64,000 nt of DNA from Chamaecrista fasciculata (taxonomy: Eukaryota > Streptophyta > Magnoliopsida > Fabales > Fabaceae). Positions 11,306 to 22,995 of this stretch are shown in pieces (position 1 is the stretch's first letter; each line of letters opens with the position of its first letter). Made by a program: the position numbers and the translations under genes. The stretch is taken from positions 1 to 64,000 of the forward strand of contig QANZ01056558.1 of assembly GCA_003254925.1 (NCBI GenBank), in the 5' to 3' direction. The notes under the pieces were generated by a model, which saw only the letters and a list, made by a program, of their open reading frames with translations, had not been told where the DNA came from and made no database searches.

Positions 11306-14300
11306 ATGGATGCATGTGTAAAGCAAGAAGTCTTTGATACTCCAAATGTGCCTGAATCCCGACGAAAGAACGGCGTCGTTTCGACCTCCGGTGCCGTAAT
11401 CGAACTCAGCAGTGGTAGCAGTAGCAGTAGCGATTCCGACTCGGACCAAGATTTGGACAGTTTAATCGGAAATACTGTTAGAAAAGCCCTTTCGCCTTCT
11501 GTGAATGGAGGAAATTTCAAGAAGGCAAGAACGGAAGAGCTTGGAATTGTTTTACCCATTGGGTTTCTTAGTCCTCGTTCTTCTGAGCCGCCTCCTCAGG
11601 CGATACTTGGGCTTCCGGCCCCTAAGTCACCTTCAAGTGCTAATGCTAATGCTAATGCTAATAATGCTATTTCGAAGCACTCGCTTGTAAATGGAGACTT
11701 GAATGGAAGTTCCAAAGCGCAGGGTTGCAAGCAGTTTTGGAAAGCCGGAGATTATGATGGAGGAACTAGTGATGCTTGGGATTCTTCATCTGGTAGGTTA
11801 CTATTTAATACCTAGTTGTGACTCCTGTTTTAAACCGTTTCTGCTTTTATAGAATTTTCGGCATGAAACGGCAAGTTCTTAATTTCTGGCCTTTTTGCAT
11901 TTAATCAGTTTTCTTGTTTGCTTTTGTTTTCCTCTTAATTCATTTTTCCTTTGGAGCGTTAGGCTTTTTTGGCATGTTACCAAGTTGGCTTTAATTTCCT
12001 TCCTATCTGGTTTAGCATTAATGAATTGAAGACCTTATGAGCAGGAAAAATGGCATGGTGAACTAGTTTTATAGACGTTCGTGTTTTCTTGTTTGCTTTT
12101 ATTTCTGGCCTTTTGCATTTAAGCAGCTGATATTTTTATAGACATTCGTGTTTTCTTGTTTGCTTTTATTTTCCTCTTAATTCATTTTTCCTTTGGGGCG
12201 TTAGGCTTTTGTGGCATGTTACCAAGTTGGCTTTAATCTGGTTTAGCATTAATGAATTGAAGACCTTATGAGCAAGAAAAATGGCATGGTGAACTAGGTT
12301 TATTTCTGTATTAGAAAACTTAGGGAGTCTAGGTCGAATTTAAGTTAACCTAGAGAAATGTTTGGATTGGGGTAATAAGTTAGAAGGAAGCAGAATTGTT
12401 GGAAAGGAAACTTTCACCAGCAAAAGTTTAAGACGAGGAAGAGCATTCGAGAGAAACAATTTTTCCTCAAACACACTGCCTGGGGGATAATGATGGAGAT
12501 ACGTAGATTGTTGTACCTGAAGTAAATTAAAGTATCTTGTAAGGGTTACATTGAATTTTCTTTCCTTTTCTTGACAGCACCTTTGTTGTTCTGAACAACT
12601 AACCCCCTTTCTTGGCAATAGGAAAAATGCCTCCTTTTCTATTTGATTTCGTCCCTTTCCATTTTGTTCTATCCACTCTCCCTCCACACTTTAGCTACCT
12701 CTTCAATAATACCTTCCAAGCATAAGATTAACTTTCAGAAGCAGGCATTTTTCCTAATGCCTTGAAATAATAGCTAGTGTTATGTTGTGTAAGTTTATTT
12801 TGAACGGCTTCAGTTTGTATTTTAAAGTAGATTCCAAGGGGAATAAAGAAAGTAGTCTATATTGCCATTGCATGTCATAGACTATATTGCAGCTTTGAAG
12901 CCATGATTTTTAAACTGGAAAATATGAGAACCTTCTTTATATAAACACACTGAGGTTTTCTGTTTGAAACCCATCAGCTATTGAACTAATATTTTCCTGT
13001 CAAAACTGCTTTGCTTGAGGCTTCTAAATCTGAGTAGTAATTGAAAAGATGTCAAATTGATTCATAAGTTATTAATACAAATATTTATATTTTTTTTATC
13101 AGAAAGGAACTTCTTTAACAAGCCTCAATGGCTAAACTGTCAACTACAAGATGGGGGGCTATCAAACCAAATCTCTTCCCCATTTAAAGAATAGGAAACT
13201 TTGTCAAAGATTGGACAATTGAGTTAGCAGCGCACCTAGTCCAAGACATCATACAATAGTCAAAGTAGTGACTAAAAGCAGACAAATTATCCAAAATAAC
13301 CCTAGAAAGTGAGACATCATTGTTAAAAACATCAGAAAGCTTAAAAATATTCCAAGCATCTCCTTCAAGAATGATCCTTTGACATCCTAATCTATAAGCA
13401 GTTACAACACCAAAATAAGTGGCATAAGCTTCCATTCAAACAGCTAACATTGTTCCTCTATGATCACGAACAATGCATCCCACTCCTCCAACTCCATCAA
13501 AATGGATTGCACCATTGACATTAATCTTGAAAAAACCTTGTGGGGGAGCTTCCCATTTGTCATGAGCTTTGGGCAGCTTTAAAAGTCTTGGCTCAGAAAT
13601 TAGAAGTCGAAATTGATACAAGATTAATGCAAATAATTAGAAGTCAATATTATACCTTTTTTCTATGCATATTATGATAATTTAATCCTGTATCAGCATG
13701 AAACCTTCCATAAGCTTAATAAGGCTTTAGATAAATTCTATTAGAACTTGATTGATTAATTTTATCTTTATAAAACATTTTATTTGTTATGTGCTGTTTA
13801 AGGCTGTCAAGCCAGAGGTTCTGAGTTTTTCTGGGTTCCTCGTAATGAAACTATATTTAGACATTTTTTCTGATTCTGCAGTTGGCTTGGATCATGTTAG
13901 AGTTCATCCAAAGTTTCTACACTCTAATGCAACAAGTCACAAGTGGGCTCTTGGAGGTAAACATGTTTGTTTAAGTATTTGATGTTATAAAATCACGTCT
14001 CTGAGGCTCTGAATGTTTTGGTTGAATGAGGTTTTTCTTTCTGGGTTCTTAATATTTTTAGTGTTATCAATTGTTCTTATATTGTTTTCTTGCAGCTTTT
14101 GCTGAGCTTTTGGACAACTCACTGGATGAGGTATGAGTATGAATATGATACAGCGCACTGCTTATTTTAATTGTCCCTCACTTACAAATTCATTTTGAAT
14201 CAGGTCTGTAATGGCGCTACATATGTTAATGTTGATATGGTGCTAAATAAAAAAGATGGTTCCAGGATGTTGCTTATTGAAGGTATTTTCATACACACAC

Positions 14301-17300
14301 TCATCCACACATAGATGCATATACTATTTTCATTGAAGCTAAGTGATAGAACCCTGCACTGTATTATCAAAATATGAACAATATAGGTTCCTGGATATAC
14401 CCAAGAAAACTTACAGGGATGAAAATACACATAAAATACTAGCAACAAGCTGGCATTCGAGAGGCCAGTACTCTCCCCACCAAAACCCTACTAATTCCCT
14501 ACCTCACCCCACACTTTCTTCACAGAAATACCCCAAAGTAGCCACCATGCGCACTAGCTAGCCAAACAGAGACGATTATGCCACATCAGCACCCCCTGTA
14601 TCACTTTTTCTGTGCTAGTCCCGCTATTTCCTATATTGGGCTCTTGCCCCACATTTTCCAGTCCATTAGTGTCCATATCAGTAACTTTGGGTTGTTCCTT
14701 TCCTTTCTTAGCTCTTCTCTTCTCAACACCAGGGGCCCATCACTAAGTTATCAACATTTTACTTAAAGAACTATAGGAATATAAAATAAAAAGGCTGAAT
14801 TACATGATTTGGTTGTGCATCAGTGGTTATGTTTGGTTCAAGGTAGTCGAAGGCAAAAGGCTGTTTTAAGGCACCAGACTCTCTCTGAAGTGCCTACGCC
14901 TGAGTGAAGTAAGGTGCTATAATGGGGAAAAAAAGCTAGAAATATTCTGTATGAACATAAATAAAGTAATATAAGTATGTAACAGCATTTAATATATGAA
15001 TGAACTATTCTAAGTTATTACATGTAATCATCAAGTCACAAGTCTCTATAATTATGATTTATGAGTTACTAAGCCATTGGAGTAGTGTCCTAAAACAAAC
15101 CAGAGAGATATTAGCCTAAACTTGTGCTATACAAATAAAATTCTTGACTTTGTATGAAATGAAGTCTAGGAGAGAAATAAGGATTAGTTACCTTGATGCA
15201 TCACTTCACTTCAATTTAAATAGTTGCCTTGATGCATCACTTCACTTCAGCTATCTCTATCGCTCTATTTTTACATACATACTTTTACATATGTATGCTT
15301 CTCAGGGTTGATGTGTTTACAACATTGGAAGATTGATCTGTAGTAATGGTGTTGTGACTGCTATCTTTTTACTTTTCTCATCTTATTACCAACTGCCTTT
15401 CCTGTTCCAATTAAAAGTTAAATGATGTCTCAATTTCATTATCTCTTATTGGATAATACTTTTGCAGATAATGGAGGTGGAATGGATCCTGATAAAATGC
15501 GACAATGCATGTCACTGGGGTATTCTGTGAAAAGCAAATTAGCAAATACTATTGGACAATGTAAAGTTATAAACCACGTAAATTTTTGCATATTAAATTG
15601 AAGAGAGCATACTGATCCTTTCCTGTTCATTTGGTAGATGGAAATGGTTTTAAAACGAGTACCATGAGACTTGGGGCTGATGTAATTGTGTTCTCACGTT
15701 GTCATGGGAAAGATGGGAAGAGGTTTGTTCTAATTTCTTTTTGCCATCTTTCTTGTATTATTCCTTATTAAGATGTAAGATTCTGGTTCTGCATAAAGGG
15801 AAAATAAACACTGAATTAGGAGTTTTGACATTTTTTGTATCTCTGTAAATAGCCTACATCAACTTGTAGTTTTGATCTATTTAGTAATGAATAACCTATA
15901 CGGTGGTGAAGTATACATGAAAGTATTTTAAGCAATGGAATTGAGGGTTTGGGATAATATTTTGTTCATAAATGTTAAACTAGTAATTTTTCATTTATGA
16001 AAACAGCTGTCACTTAAAAAAGTTAACTGACCCCTTGTATTTAAAATTTTCATATTGTAAGCTTTTGTGGAAAAAGTTTCCATAATTGTGGTAAGTATGC
16101 TTTCAAGTAGTGTGCAGTTTAAGTGATATCCTTTTGAACAGTTTCTATTTATCTGAGTACTTATACTACGTTTGTTGGGAGAAACAAGATTATATGAGCT
16201 GTATTTTTCTACTGGGTTTATTGCTGGCATAATTACTTAGTGTAAAGTTCCTTAATCATTATCAGATAGATGTTTATCTTTAGCATTAATCCATATTGTC
16301 GTTTGTTCGTACATTCTAACTTTGTGTATCATGGCATGTCTGTTATCTGATTGACTGGTTGTCTTGGTCATCATTTTTAGGTCTACACAAAGTATTGGCT
16401 TGCTGTCCTACACATTTTTGAGGGGCACAGGGAAGGAAGACATTGTTGTACCCATGGTAATTTTTTTATTTACATATTCTTAACTTCGGTTTTTACTTTA
16501 AGCCATAGCCTCATTAGCATTTACCTATTATTTATCTTGCATCTAACAATTATTGATTGTATCTACTGAAATGAAAGCTTGATTATGAAAGAGGAGGACA
16601 AGGATGGAATAGGATGATACGATCTTCTTCTGGTGACTGGAATAAAAATGTTGAAATAGTAGTTCAATGGTCACCTTTTTCCAGTGAAGAAGATCTTCTT
16701 CGTCAGGTAATCACTTGATACTTATGGAGAACAATTAATCTTATGTACGAGTACACCCATATTTTTCTTTTTTAATAATTAAAAGTTTCCCTTTTGGCTT
16801 ATTTTCTAATTTATTACTGTTTTTGTACTTTATGGGGATAGATGACTTTGTTTTATTTCTCACTATGCAGTTCAATATGATGAAAGATCATGGCACACGA
16901 ATAATTATATACAATCTTTGGGAGGATGACCAAGGTCAATTGGAACTTGATTTTGATGAAGATCCACATGTATGACTGATATTTACAATTCAACCACCCT
17001 TTTGGACAAGAGTTTTTTTTAATGCTTGTTGAAGTGAAGTTCATTTTATGAATGGGCAGGATATTCAAATCAGAGGTGTGAATCGTGATGAAAAATGCAT
17101 ACAGATGGCTAAGGAGTTTCCCAACTCTAGGCATTTTCTTACTTACCGGCATTCACTTAGGGTAAGTCCAATCATTTTTCATATATATATATATATAGAT
17201 AGAGAGGGGAGGGGGTGAAGTGGGGGGAATAACATGTTTCTTACTATTTTATCCTTTTGTATATCCAGAGTTATGCTTCAATTTTGTATCTGAGGCTTCC

Positions 17301-20300
17301 TCCAGGCTTCCGGATTATTCTCCGTGGAAAAGATGTTGTGCATCACAATATAGTGAATGATATGATGATGTCTCAGGAGGTGACTTACAGACCGCAGGCT
17401 GGCACAGATGGGATTCCAAAGGATTTAAATGTAAAATGTCTATTGAAGATTTAATTTTATCCTTTTGATTTGTTATAAGCAGAATTTCATTTAGGAATTT
17501 CTGTTTCAGATGGTCGCTGTTGTGACTATTGGATTTGTCAAGGATGCAGTTCATCATATTGATGTTTCAGGTTTTAATGTTTATCATAAGAATCGACTCA
17601 TAAAGGTAAGTTTTGCTTTTGTTGATAAAGATAGAAATATTATGGGACATTTTATTTGGTATATGGTTCCGTTATTTGTGAAGGTGCTTGTCTCACTTCT
17701 AAACATTCTGTATCCAAGTGCTTTTGGGAATTGGATAACATGCTTACCTATGTTGATTCTACCCTACTATTAGTGCTTTTAAATGAACAATTCAATTTAA
17801 AAGGCTAAGTAATTTTTGAAATTTTATTATGGTTAACAAAAGTTTACTAATGATTAACGATTAAGCAGTGTTCATAGAGTTGTGGTAATTGGTATTTTGT
17901 GCTGTACATCCTTTTTTGTCATTTCTCTGAAATCTATGAAGCTTATATATTGGGTTCTTAATGTTTGTTAATCTGGCCTGTTAATGGTCTTCTGCATTTC
18001 CCCAAATTAGATCTACATTTTTGTCTCAGAACATTAAAACATGTTCCAATCTTTCTTTTTGGTTATCGCAAAAACCAAATCAAAACTTTTTTATGGATGA
18101 GAAGCATCCAGAGGCTGTTTCATCATTCGTGATGTATGAACCATTATGGACTGTTTCCTTTAGTTTGTAGTTGGACTTTTAGTATGGCTGAGTTTCTATA
18201 GACCCAAAACATTGTTCATAGATTTTAGTCTTACAGATGGTTTTGGTGATTTCAGCCATTCTGGAGACTCTGGAACCCTGCAGGAAGTGGTGGGCGAGGG
18301 GTAATTGGTGGGTGTTTCTACCTTATTACTTTTCGTTCTCTTTACTAAATTGGCTTTACTCTTATTATTATTATTATTATTTTGTGCAGGAGTGTTGGAA
18401 GCTAACTTTGTTGAACCAGCTCATGATAAACAAGGCTTTGAGCGAACAAATGTTTTATCAAGACTAGAATCACGATTAATAGGAATGCAGAAGAATTATT
18501 GGTAATTCTTGGTTCCCCATAGGATTAGTATTGATAATTGCCTACATAATCATGATATTTTCGGTTTATTAATCTGTTACTTGCTTCTTTGGTTAGGAAC
18601 TCTAACCGCCACAAAATTGGTTATGCTTCCAATGTCAGCAAGAACCAAAGGAATGACTCTGCAGATAGAGGTCAGTTATGAGACCTTACTTTTAGTTTTG
18701 ATAACATGTAGGTCAGTAGTCCTCACTGTAGATATCTTATAATAGACGACCTTATTTTTTACTTTTGTATCTTGCAGAGACATCTCCTGACTATGTTTCA
18801 GGATCATCCCAATCAAAAAGGAAACATTCTGCTTTAAGCAGCAAAGAAACACCAATTGCATCGGGCAAGCAGAATTCACAATCAAAAGAGAAACAGAATG
18901 GAAAAGAATCAAGAAAATATAACGAATATCCAAACAGCAATCTGTTAGCCTCTTCTACAAGAAGTAGAATGAAACAAAGTTTTCATGGACCTTCAACTTC
19001 TGAAGATGAAGCTAGTGATGAGGTTGAAGTTGTCCTACCTAGGGGACAAGCAAACGGAGGCAAGCAGAAGACATTTCAGGCCGAAAAATCTTCTGAGAGT
19101 GGATTTCTTCAAGATATTACATCAAGTGTAAGAACCTTGAGGTCCAAAGGAGGATCCCAGCCTCAGGTGCGTTTTGTTTTTTGTTATTAATCAGAACATT
19201 CTTGTCCTACTTGCATAATCTCAGTGTCTAATGAAGGATCTACTCATTTTGTTTTGGTGGTATTTACTTACAATGTCAATATCTGCATCATGATAGTAGG
19301 TGGAAATGGTTGAATCAATTACTTAATGACTAGGCATACATGCATCACTATGAAATAGTTTGTTTGGGTGGCAAATTTAAAAACTGGTCTACTCTTGAAT
19401 TTCAGGGGAAAGATATTAATAGAGTTGAGCATCCTATTTCTGACTCTAACGGATGCACACTAGAGCAGTTGAAAGAAGAGAATCAGCAGTTGAAGGAAAG
19501 GTATCTTTTGGATTATGTTAATATACTTTCGTTCTTGCTTATTGCTCATGTTGGTTGTTTTGTTGGACATATTCTTCTTTTAATTGTTATCTCTGTATTG
19601 TAGATTAAGGATAATGGAAAAAGAAACTTTACAGAAATTAACACTGGATTTGCAGTTTGAGAGAGACAAGCGTATATCTCTTGAAGCCCAGGTTTGAGTC
19701 TGTGCTTGTAATTTCATACGATGTCAATGTGGCTCTTGAATCTCAATTTACTTAATAAGCAGTAGAACATTTTATGCCTAATAGCTTCTGTTCGTATAAA
19801 CTGCTATACCTGAATTATACTTTTATGGGTTTGCCGATATTCCTTACATACTTTCATCATCAGTGTGCTAAAGAGGATAGCTACTATCTATTTCATGGTT
19901 TTAAGTGATAAGAAAAGGGAAGCATTTATCCATCAAAACTAAATTTGAGTATTTGGAATTTGTGCATCATTCCATTAATCTAATTCAAGGATTACTTCAA
20001 CCCAAATTCTTAGATTGGTAGGTGAATATCTGAGATTGATTTTACTAAATATCTGTAACACTTTTTTTCAAGTTATTTGCATATTTGTTAACATTGAATG
20101 AATGCTTTATTTCCAGCTCGAGGCTGCTGAAAAGACAATGGAAGAACAAACCAAAGAACAAGATACTCTAATTGATGTATTCACTGAAGAGAGGGAACGA
20201 CGAGATTTTGAGGAGAAAAATTTGAGAACGAAGCTTCAGGTTTCATTTCCCTTTTACCAACTTCCCCCTCTTCCCTTAAATTAAAAAGGAAAACAAAAAT

Positions 20301-20477
20301 GCACTATCTAAATGTAACATTTTATCCTGGAAAAAAAAACCCCTCTATTCTTTGTATTAATTAGGTGAATTTAATTTCATTTTTCTCCTTTAGGATGCAT
20401 CTAATACCATCCAAGAGCTACTTGACAAGGTAAGAATGCTGGAGAAGAAGGTTTCCAGTGGTAAATATGGACGGTGA
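11306..20477 (+). CDS. MORC-family GHKL ATPase (MORC4/MORC7-like), 844 aa, 20 exons
   Basis: Exons: 11306-11792, 13882-13956, 14096-14130, 14204-14282, 15468-15560, 15638-15722, 16381-16456, 16578-16706, 16871-16969, 17060-17161, 17269-17430, 17510-17605, 18256-18307, 18390-18501, 18597-18670, 18778-19166, 19406-19500, 19604-19691, 20117-20239, 20394-20477; all GT-AG, total 2535 nt. Residues 1-162 are an acidic and Ser-rich low-complexity leader. The GHKL ATPase follows: HPKFLHSNATSHKWALG, the N-box ELLDNSLDE (Asn195), EDNGGGMD (226-231) and GQYGNGFKTS (about 256-264). Next comes an S5-like region with LWEDDQGQLELDFDEDPHDI and VNDMMM. Residues about 585-715 are Ser/Lys-rich and 716-844 form a coiled coil. 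Plant MORCs are nuclear and act in heterochromatin compaction, RNA-directed silencing and immunity. The N-box and long coiled-coil tail fit the MORC4/7 group better than MORC1; subgroup is inference. Confidence 0.95.
11884..12300. repeat. Direct tandem duplication in MORC intron 1
   Basis: About 11884-12080 and 12102-12300 are near-identical copies, sharing CTCTTAATTCATTTTTCC, GGCATGTTACCAAGTTGGC, GGTTTAGCATTAATGAATTG and AATGGCATGGTGAACTAG. The copies differ by small indels, for example TTCCTTCCTAT is missing from the second. Non-coding; a recent local duplication. Confidence 0.85.
13088..13623 (-). pseudogene. 5'-truncated LINE remnant (RNase H-like domain) in MORC intron 1
   Basis: On the minus strand the frame encodes GFFKINVNGAIHFDG, GCIVRDHRG, EAYATYFGVVTAYRLGCQR and LEGDAWNIFKL, the plant RNase H-like (RVT_3) domain found at the C terminus of L1-type LINEs. 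A TGA at 13436-13438 interrupts an otherwise continuous frame (13184-13621). A T-rich tract at about 13089-13097, corresponding to a poly(A) tail, marks the 3' end. The flanks contain ATTAATACAAAT and ATTAATGCAAAT, an imperfect target duplication. It is antisense to MORC and spliced out. It is a different LINE lineage from the element at 27.9-34.0 kb. Confidence 0.75.
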
Positions 20478-20895
20478 CTGCATTATTCTCTGCGCGGCTC
20501 CTGACACGATTGTAGAAGGTGTATGTTATTTAATGACTGCAATGGCTGCCTATGGGTTTCAGCTTCTTATTTTGTTTTACAGGAGCGTCTAAACTCACTG
20601 ATGTCTAGACATTTAGGATCTGATCATTCATCGTATATAGTCTAACATAGGTTGAAAGATATATTCGGAGCTCCTATGTCATAATTTTAAAATTTCAAAA
20701 GCTCATGGGTGGTCGGTTTTGACTCTGAATGATGATGGTGTTTGTTGATTCGGATTATGTATATAGGTGGAGGCGAAGACTTTTCCCTTCAAAACAAAAC
20801 ACAGCATTGTTCTACTTTGTTTTCTCTAGTACTAAATTGATTGTAACTTTATTTGCAAAAGAATTGGTAACTTCGATAGGGGTTTTCGTGATGAT

Positions 20896-21047
20896 TTACT
20901 GCACTCAGGTAGGTCATGAGAATAAGTTTCACGTGACACTATGAATTCCCCGAAAACAAAAAATAGAAAAATTACTGCACTCAGGTAGGTCATGAGAATA
21001 AGTTTCACGTGACACTATGAATTCCCCGAAAACAAAAAATAGAAAAA
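20896..21047. repeat. 76-bp perfect tandem duplication downstream of MORC
   Basis: The unit beginning TTACTGCACTCAGGTAGGTC at 20896 is repeated from 20972 with no visible mismatch and ends in an A-rich GAAAAACAAAAAATAG-like tail. It lies about 420 bp beyond the MORC stop codon, perhaps in or near the 3' UTR. Confidence 0.9.
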
Positions 21048-21332
21048 GAAAAACTGAATTTGAAACTATCTAAATTCGAAAAAAAATCACTTTTTCTTTG
21101 GTTTGTTGGTCTTCCAAGGAAAGTAAGTAGTACTATAATTGTTAAGATATCACAAATCATAATTTATCAACAATTACTTTTCATAAGCGTGCATTATTGA
21201 AAAAAAATTGTTATGTTATAAGGTTTATGTAAAATTTGCAATATAGGTCATATTTTGTCCAATTTGATAATGTTTTGTCCAATCTGATAATTTTTTGTTT
21301 TTATTATTTTGTGTAATTACTAATAAAACTAA

Positions 21333-21841
21333 AGGTAAATTCCATTTTGGTACCCTGTCCTATTGACCGGTGGCACTTTAGTATCTTGTTATTTCAAAGT
21401 GATACTTTGATACCTTGTCCTTTTAACCGTTACCACTTTGGTACCCAATTTCATTTTTCCATTAAATTTTGATGGTGAAAGTCGCGTGAGGCGCACGAGG
21501 GATCCAAAAACATGAAACCATTCATTTTCCTTTCACAAATCGCAACTCAAACAGCCAAAATTGCGAGTCACACTCTTATGGGATGATTGAATTTTGGCCG
21601 TGTGACTTGTAATTTTGGCCGTGTGAATTGCGATTTGTGAGGGGAAAATGTTATGGGATGATTGAATTTTGGCTGTGTGAATCACGATTTGTGAGAGGAG
21701 AATGACTGATTTAGTCACGTGACTTTCATCGTCAAAATCTAACGGGAAAATGAAATTGGATATTAAGATGGTAATGGTTTAAAGAATAGGGTACCAAAGT
21801 GTCACTTTTAAAAAAGTAAGGTATCAAAGTGGAATCTACCC
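21333..21841. mobile_element. MULE-type MITE with long TIRs, 509 bp
   Basis: Termini AGGTAAATTCCATTTTGGTA and, on the opposite strand, GGGTAGATTCCACTTTGATA are inverted repeats extending about 130 bp with GGTACC-type phrases. Perfect 9-bp target duplications TAAAACTAA lie at 21324-21332 and 21842-21850. The interior contains diverged direct repeats of AATTTTGGCCGTGTGA. No transposase is encoded. A 9-bp TSD suggests Mutator-type mobilisation. Confidence 0.8.
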
Positions 21842-21881
21842 TAAAACTAATCTACCTATCATGTGAAAGAAAGTAACTTAG

Positions 21882-22090
21882 CCAATGAGGAGTGGCTCAG
21901 TTGGTTAAGGTTCGGGACTTACCCCAGAAGGGCGAGGGTTCGAATCCTCTGATCGATGTGAGGGCCTTATTTGGTGGGTGATCTGTAAATTCCTCTCGTA
22001 AATCCTCATAGAGGTCGGGAGGTATGCCCTGACCCTAGTGGGATACCGGAGCCTACCCCCACTTAAACTTTTTTGTTACCAAAAAAAAAA
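21882..22090 (+). mobile_element. tRNA-derived SINE, full length
   Basis: The head carries an RNA polymerase III A box (TGGCTCAGTTGG) and B box (GGTTCGAATCC). The body reads GATCGATGTGAGGGCC and GGGAGGTATGCCCTGACCC, and the element ends in a poly(A) tract. A perfect 16-bp target duplication AAAGAAAGTAACTTAG lies at 21866-21881 and 22091-22106, so the copy is young. It inserted about 15 bp from the end of the MITE at 21333-21841. It is not a functional tRNA because the acceptor ends do not pair. Confidence 0.92.
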
Positions 22091-22658
22091 AAAGAAAGTA
22101 ACTTAGACCATAAAAATCAAGTTGTGGGTCATGAATTAAAAACAATTAGCATCTAATTAAAGAAAAAAACAAAGATTATTGTATTACAAATTAAACAAAC
22201 AAAATATTATTATAGCAGTCATGTCTCCATAATTATTTTAGCATAATTTGTTCAAACAAAATGTGAGTACGTAATTCATAACTCATATCTCAAATAGGAA
22301 ACTTTTACTCGTATGAAGAATCTATTAAGAGTTTGATTTTGATTTCTACGAAGAAATAAGACACAATAACTAAGTTGCTAGCCATATATAGAGTCCAAAT
22401 TTTGGTGCAACATCCGCTATATATATATATATATAAATAAGTATTCTCAAACAATTAGAGGGAATATCAAATATAATTTATATAAAAAATTCTCCATGTT
22501 ATGATCTGAATTAAAGTTTGTTACTTTCAGAAAATTAGCTGAGGAGGTTGATGCTGTCATGTCAAAAACAATTAGCTGAGGAGGTTGTTGGCAGTTTACC
22601 TGTAGAATCAATTTTGTTATTTGAGGTTATGCAACTACAAATCCATTAATATATTTTA

Positions 22659-22986
22659 GGCTTAAGTGCACTTTTGGTCCTCTAACTTTCGCAAAGGTTT
22701 CAATTTGGTCTCCTAACTTTTTTTGTTGCAATTTTGGTCCCTTAACTTTTGAAAACGTCTCACCGTTGGTCCCCTAACTTTCGCAAAAGTCTCAATTTTG
22801 ATCCCCTATCTTGGGACATATGGTAAGATGTTTTCAAAAGTTAGAGGACCAAAATTGCAACAAAAAAGTTAGGGGACTAAATTGAGACGTTTTCAAAAGA
22901 TAGGGGACCAAAGTTGCAACAAAAAAGGTTAGGGGACCAAATTGAGACCTTTGCAAAAGTTAGGGGACCAAAAGTGCACTTAAGCC
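22659..22986. mobile_element. Long-TIR foldback MITE, 328 bp
   Basis: Termini GGCTTAAGTGCACTTTTGGTC and its reverse complement bound the element, with inverted arms of about 150 bp made of TTTTGGTCCCCTAACTTT-type phrases, so nearly the whole element can form a hairpin. Perfect 9-bp target duplications TATATTTTA lie at 22650-22658 and 22987-22995. Non-coding. Confidence 0.85.
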
Positions 22987-22995
22987 TATATTTTA

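Noticed and set aside
14343..14766. Plus-strand open frames in MORC intron 4
   Set aside because: They lie inside an intron confirmed by splice phase, have P/S/T-rich low-complexity content and match no domain.
21882..21960. tRNA-like sequence with A and B boxes
   Set aside because: It lies at the head of a SINE with poly(A) tail and 16-bp TSD; acceptor ends do not pair, so it is not a tRNA gene.
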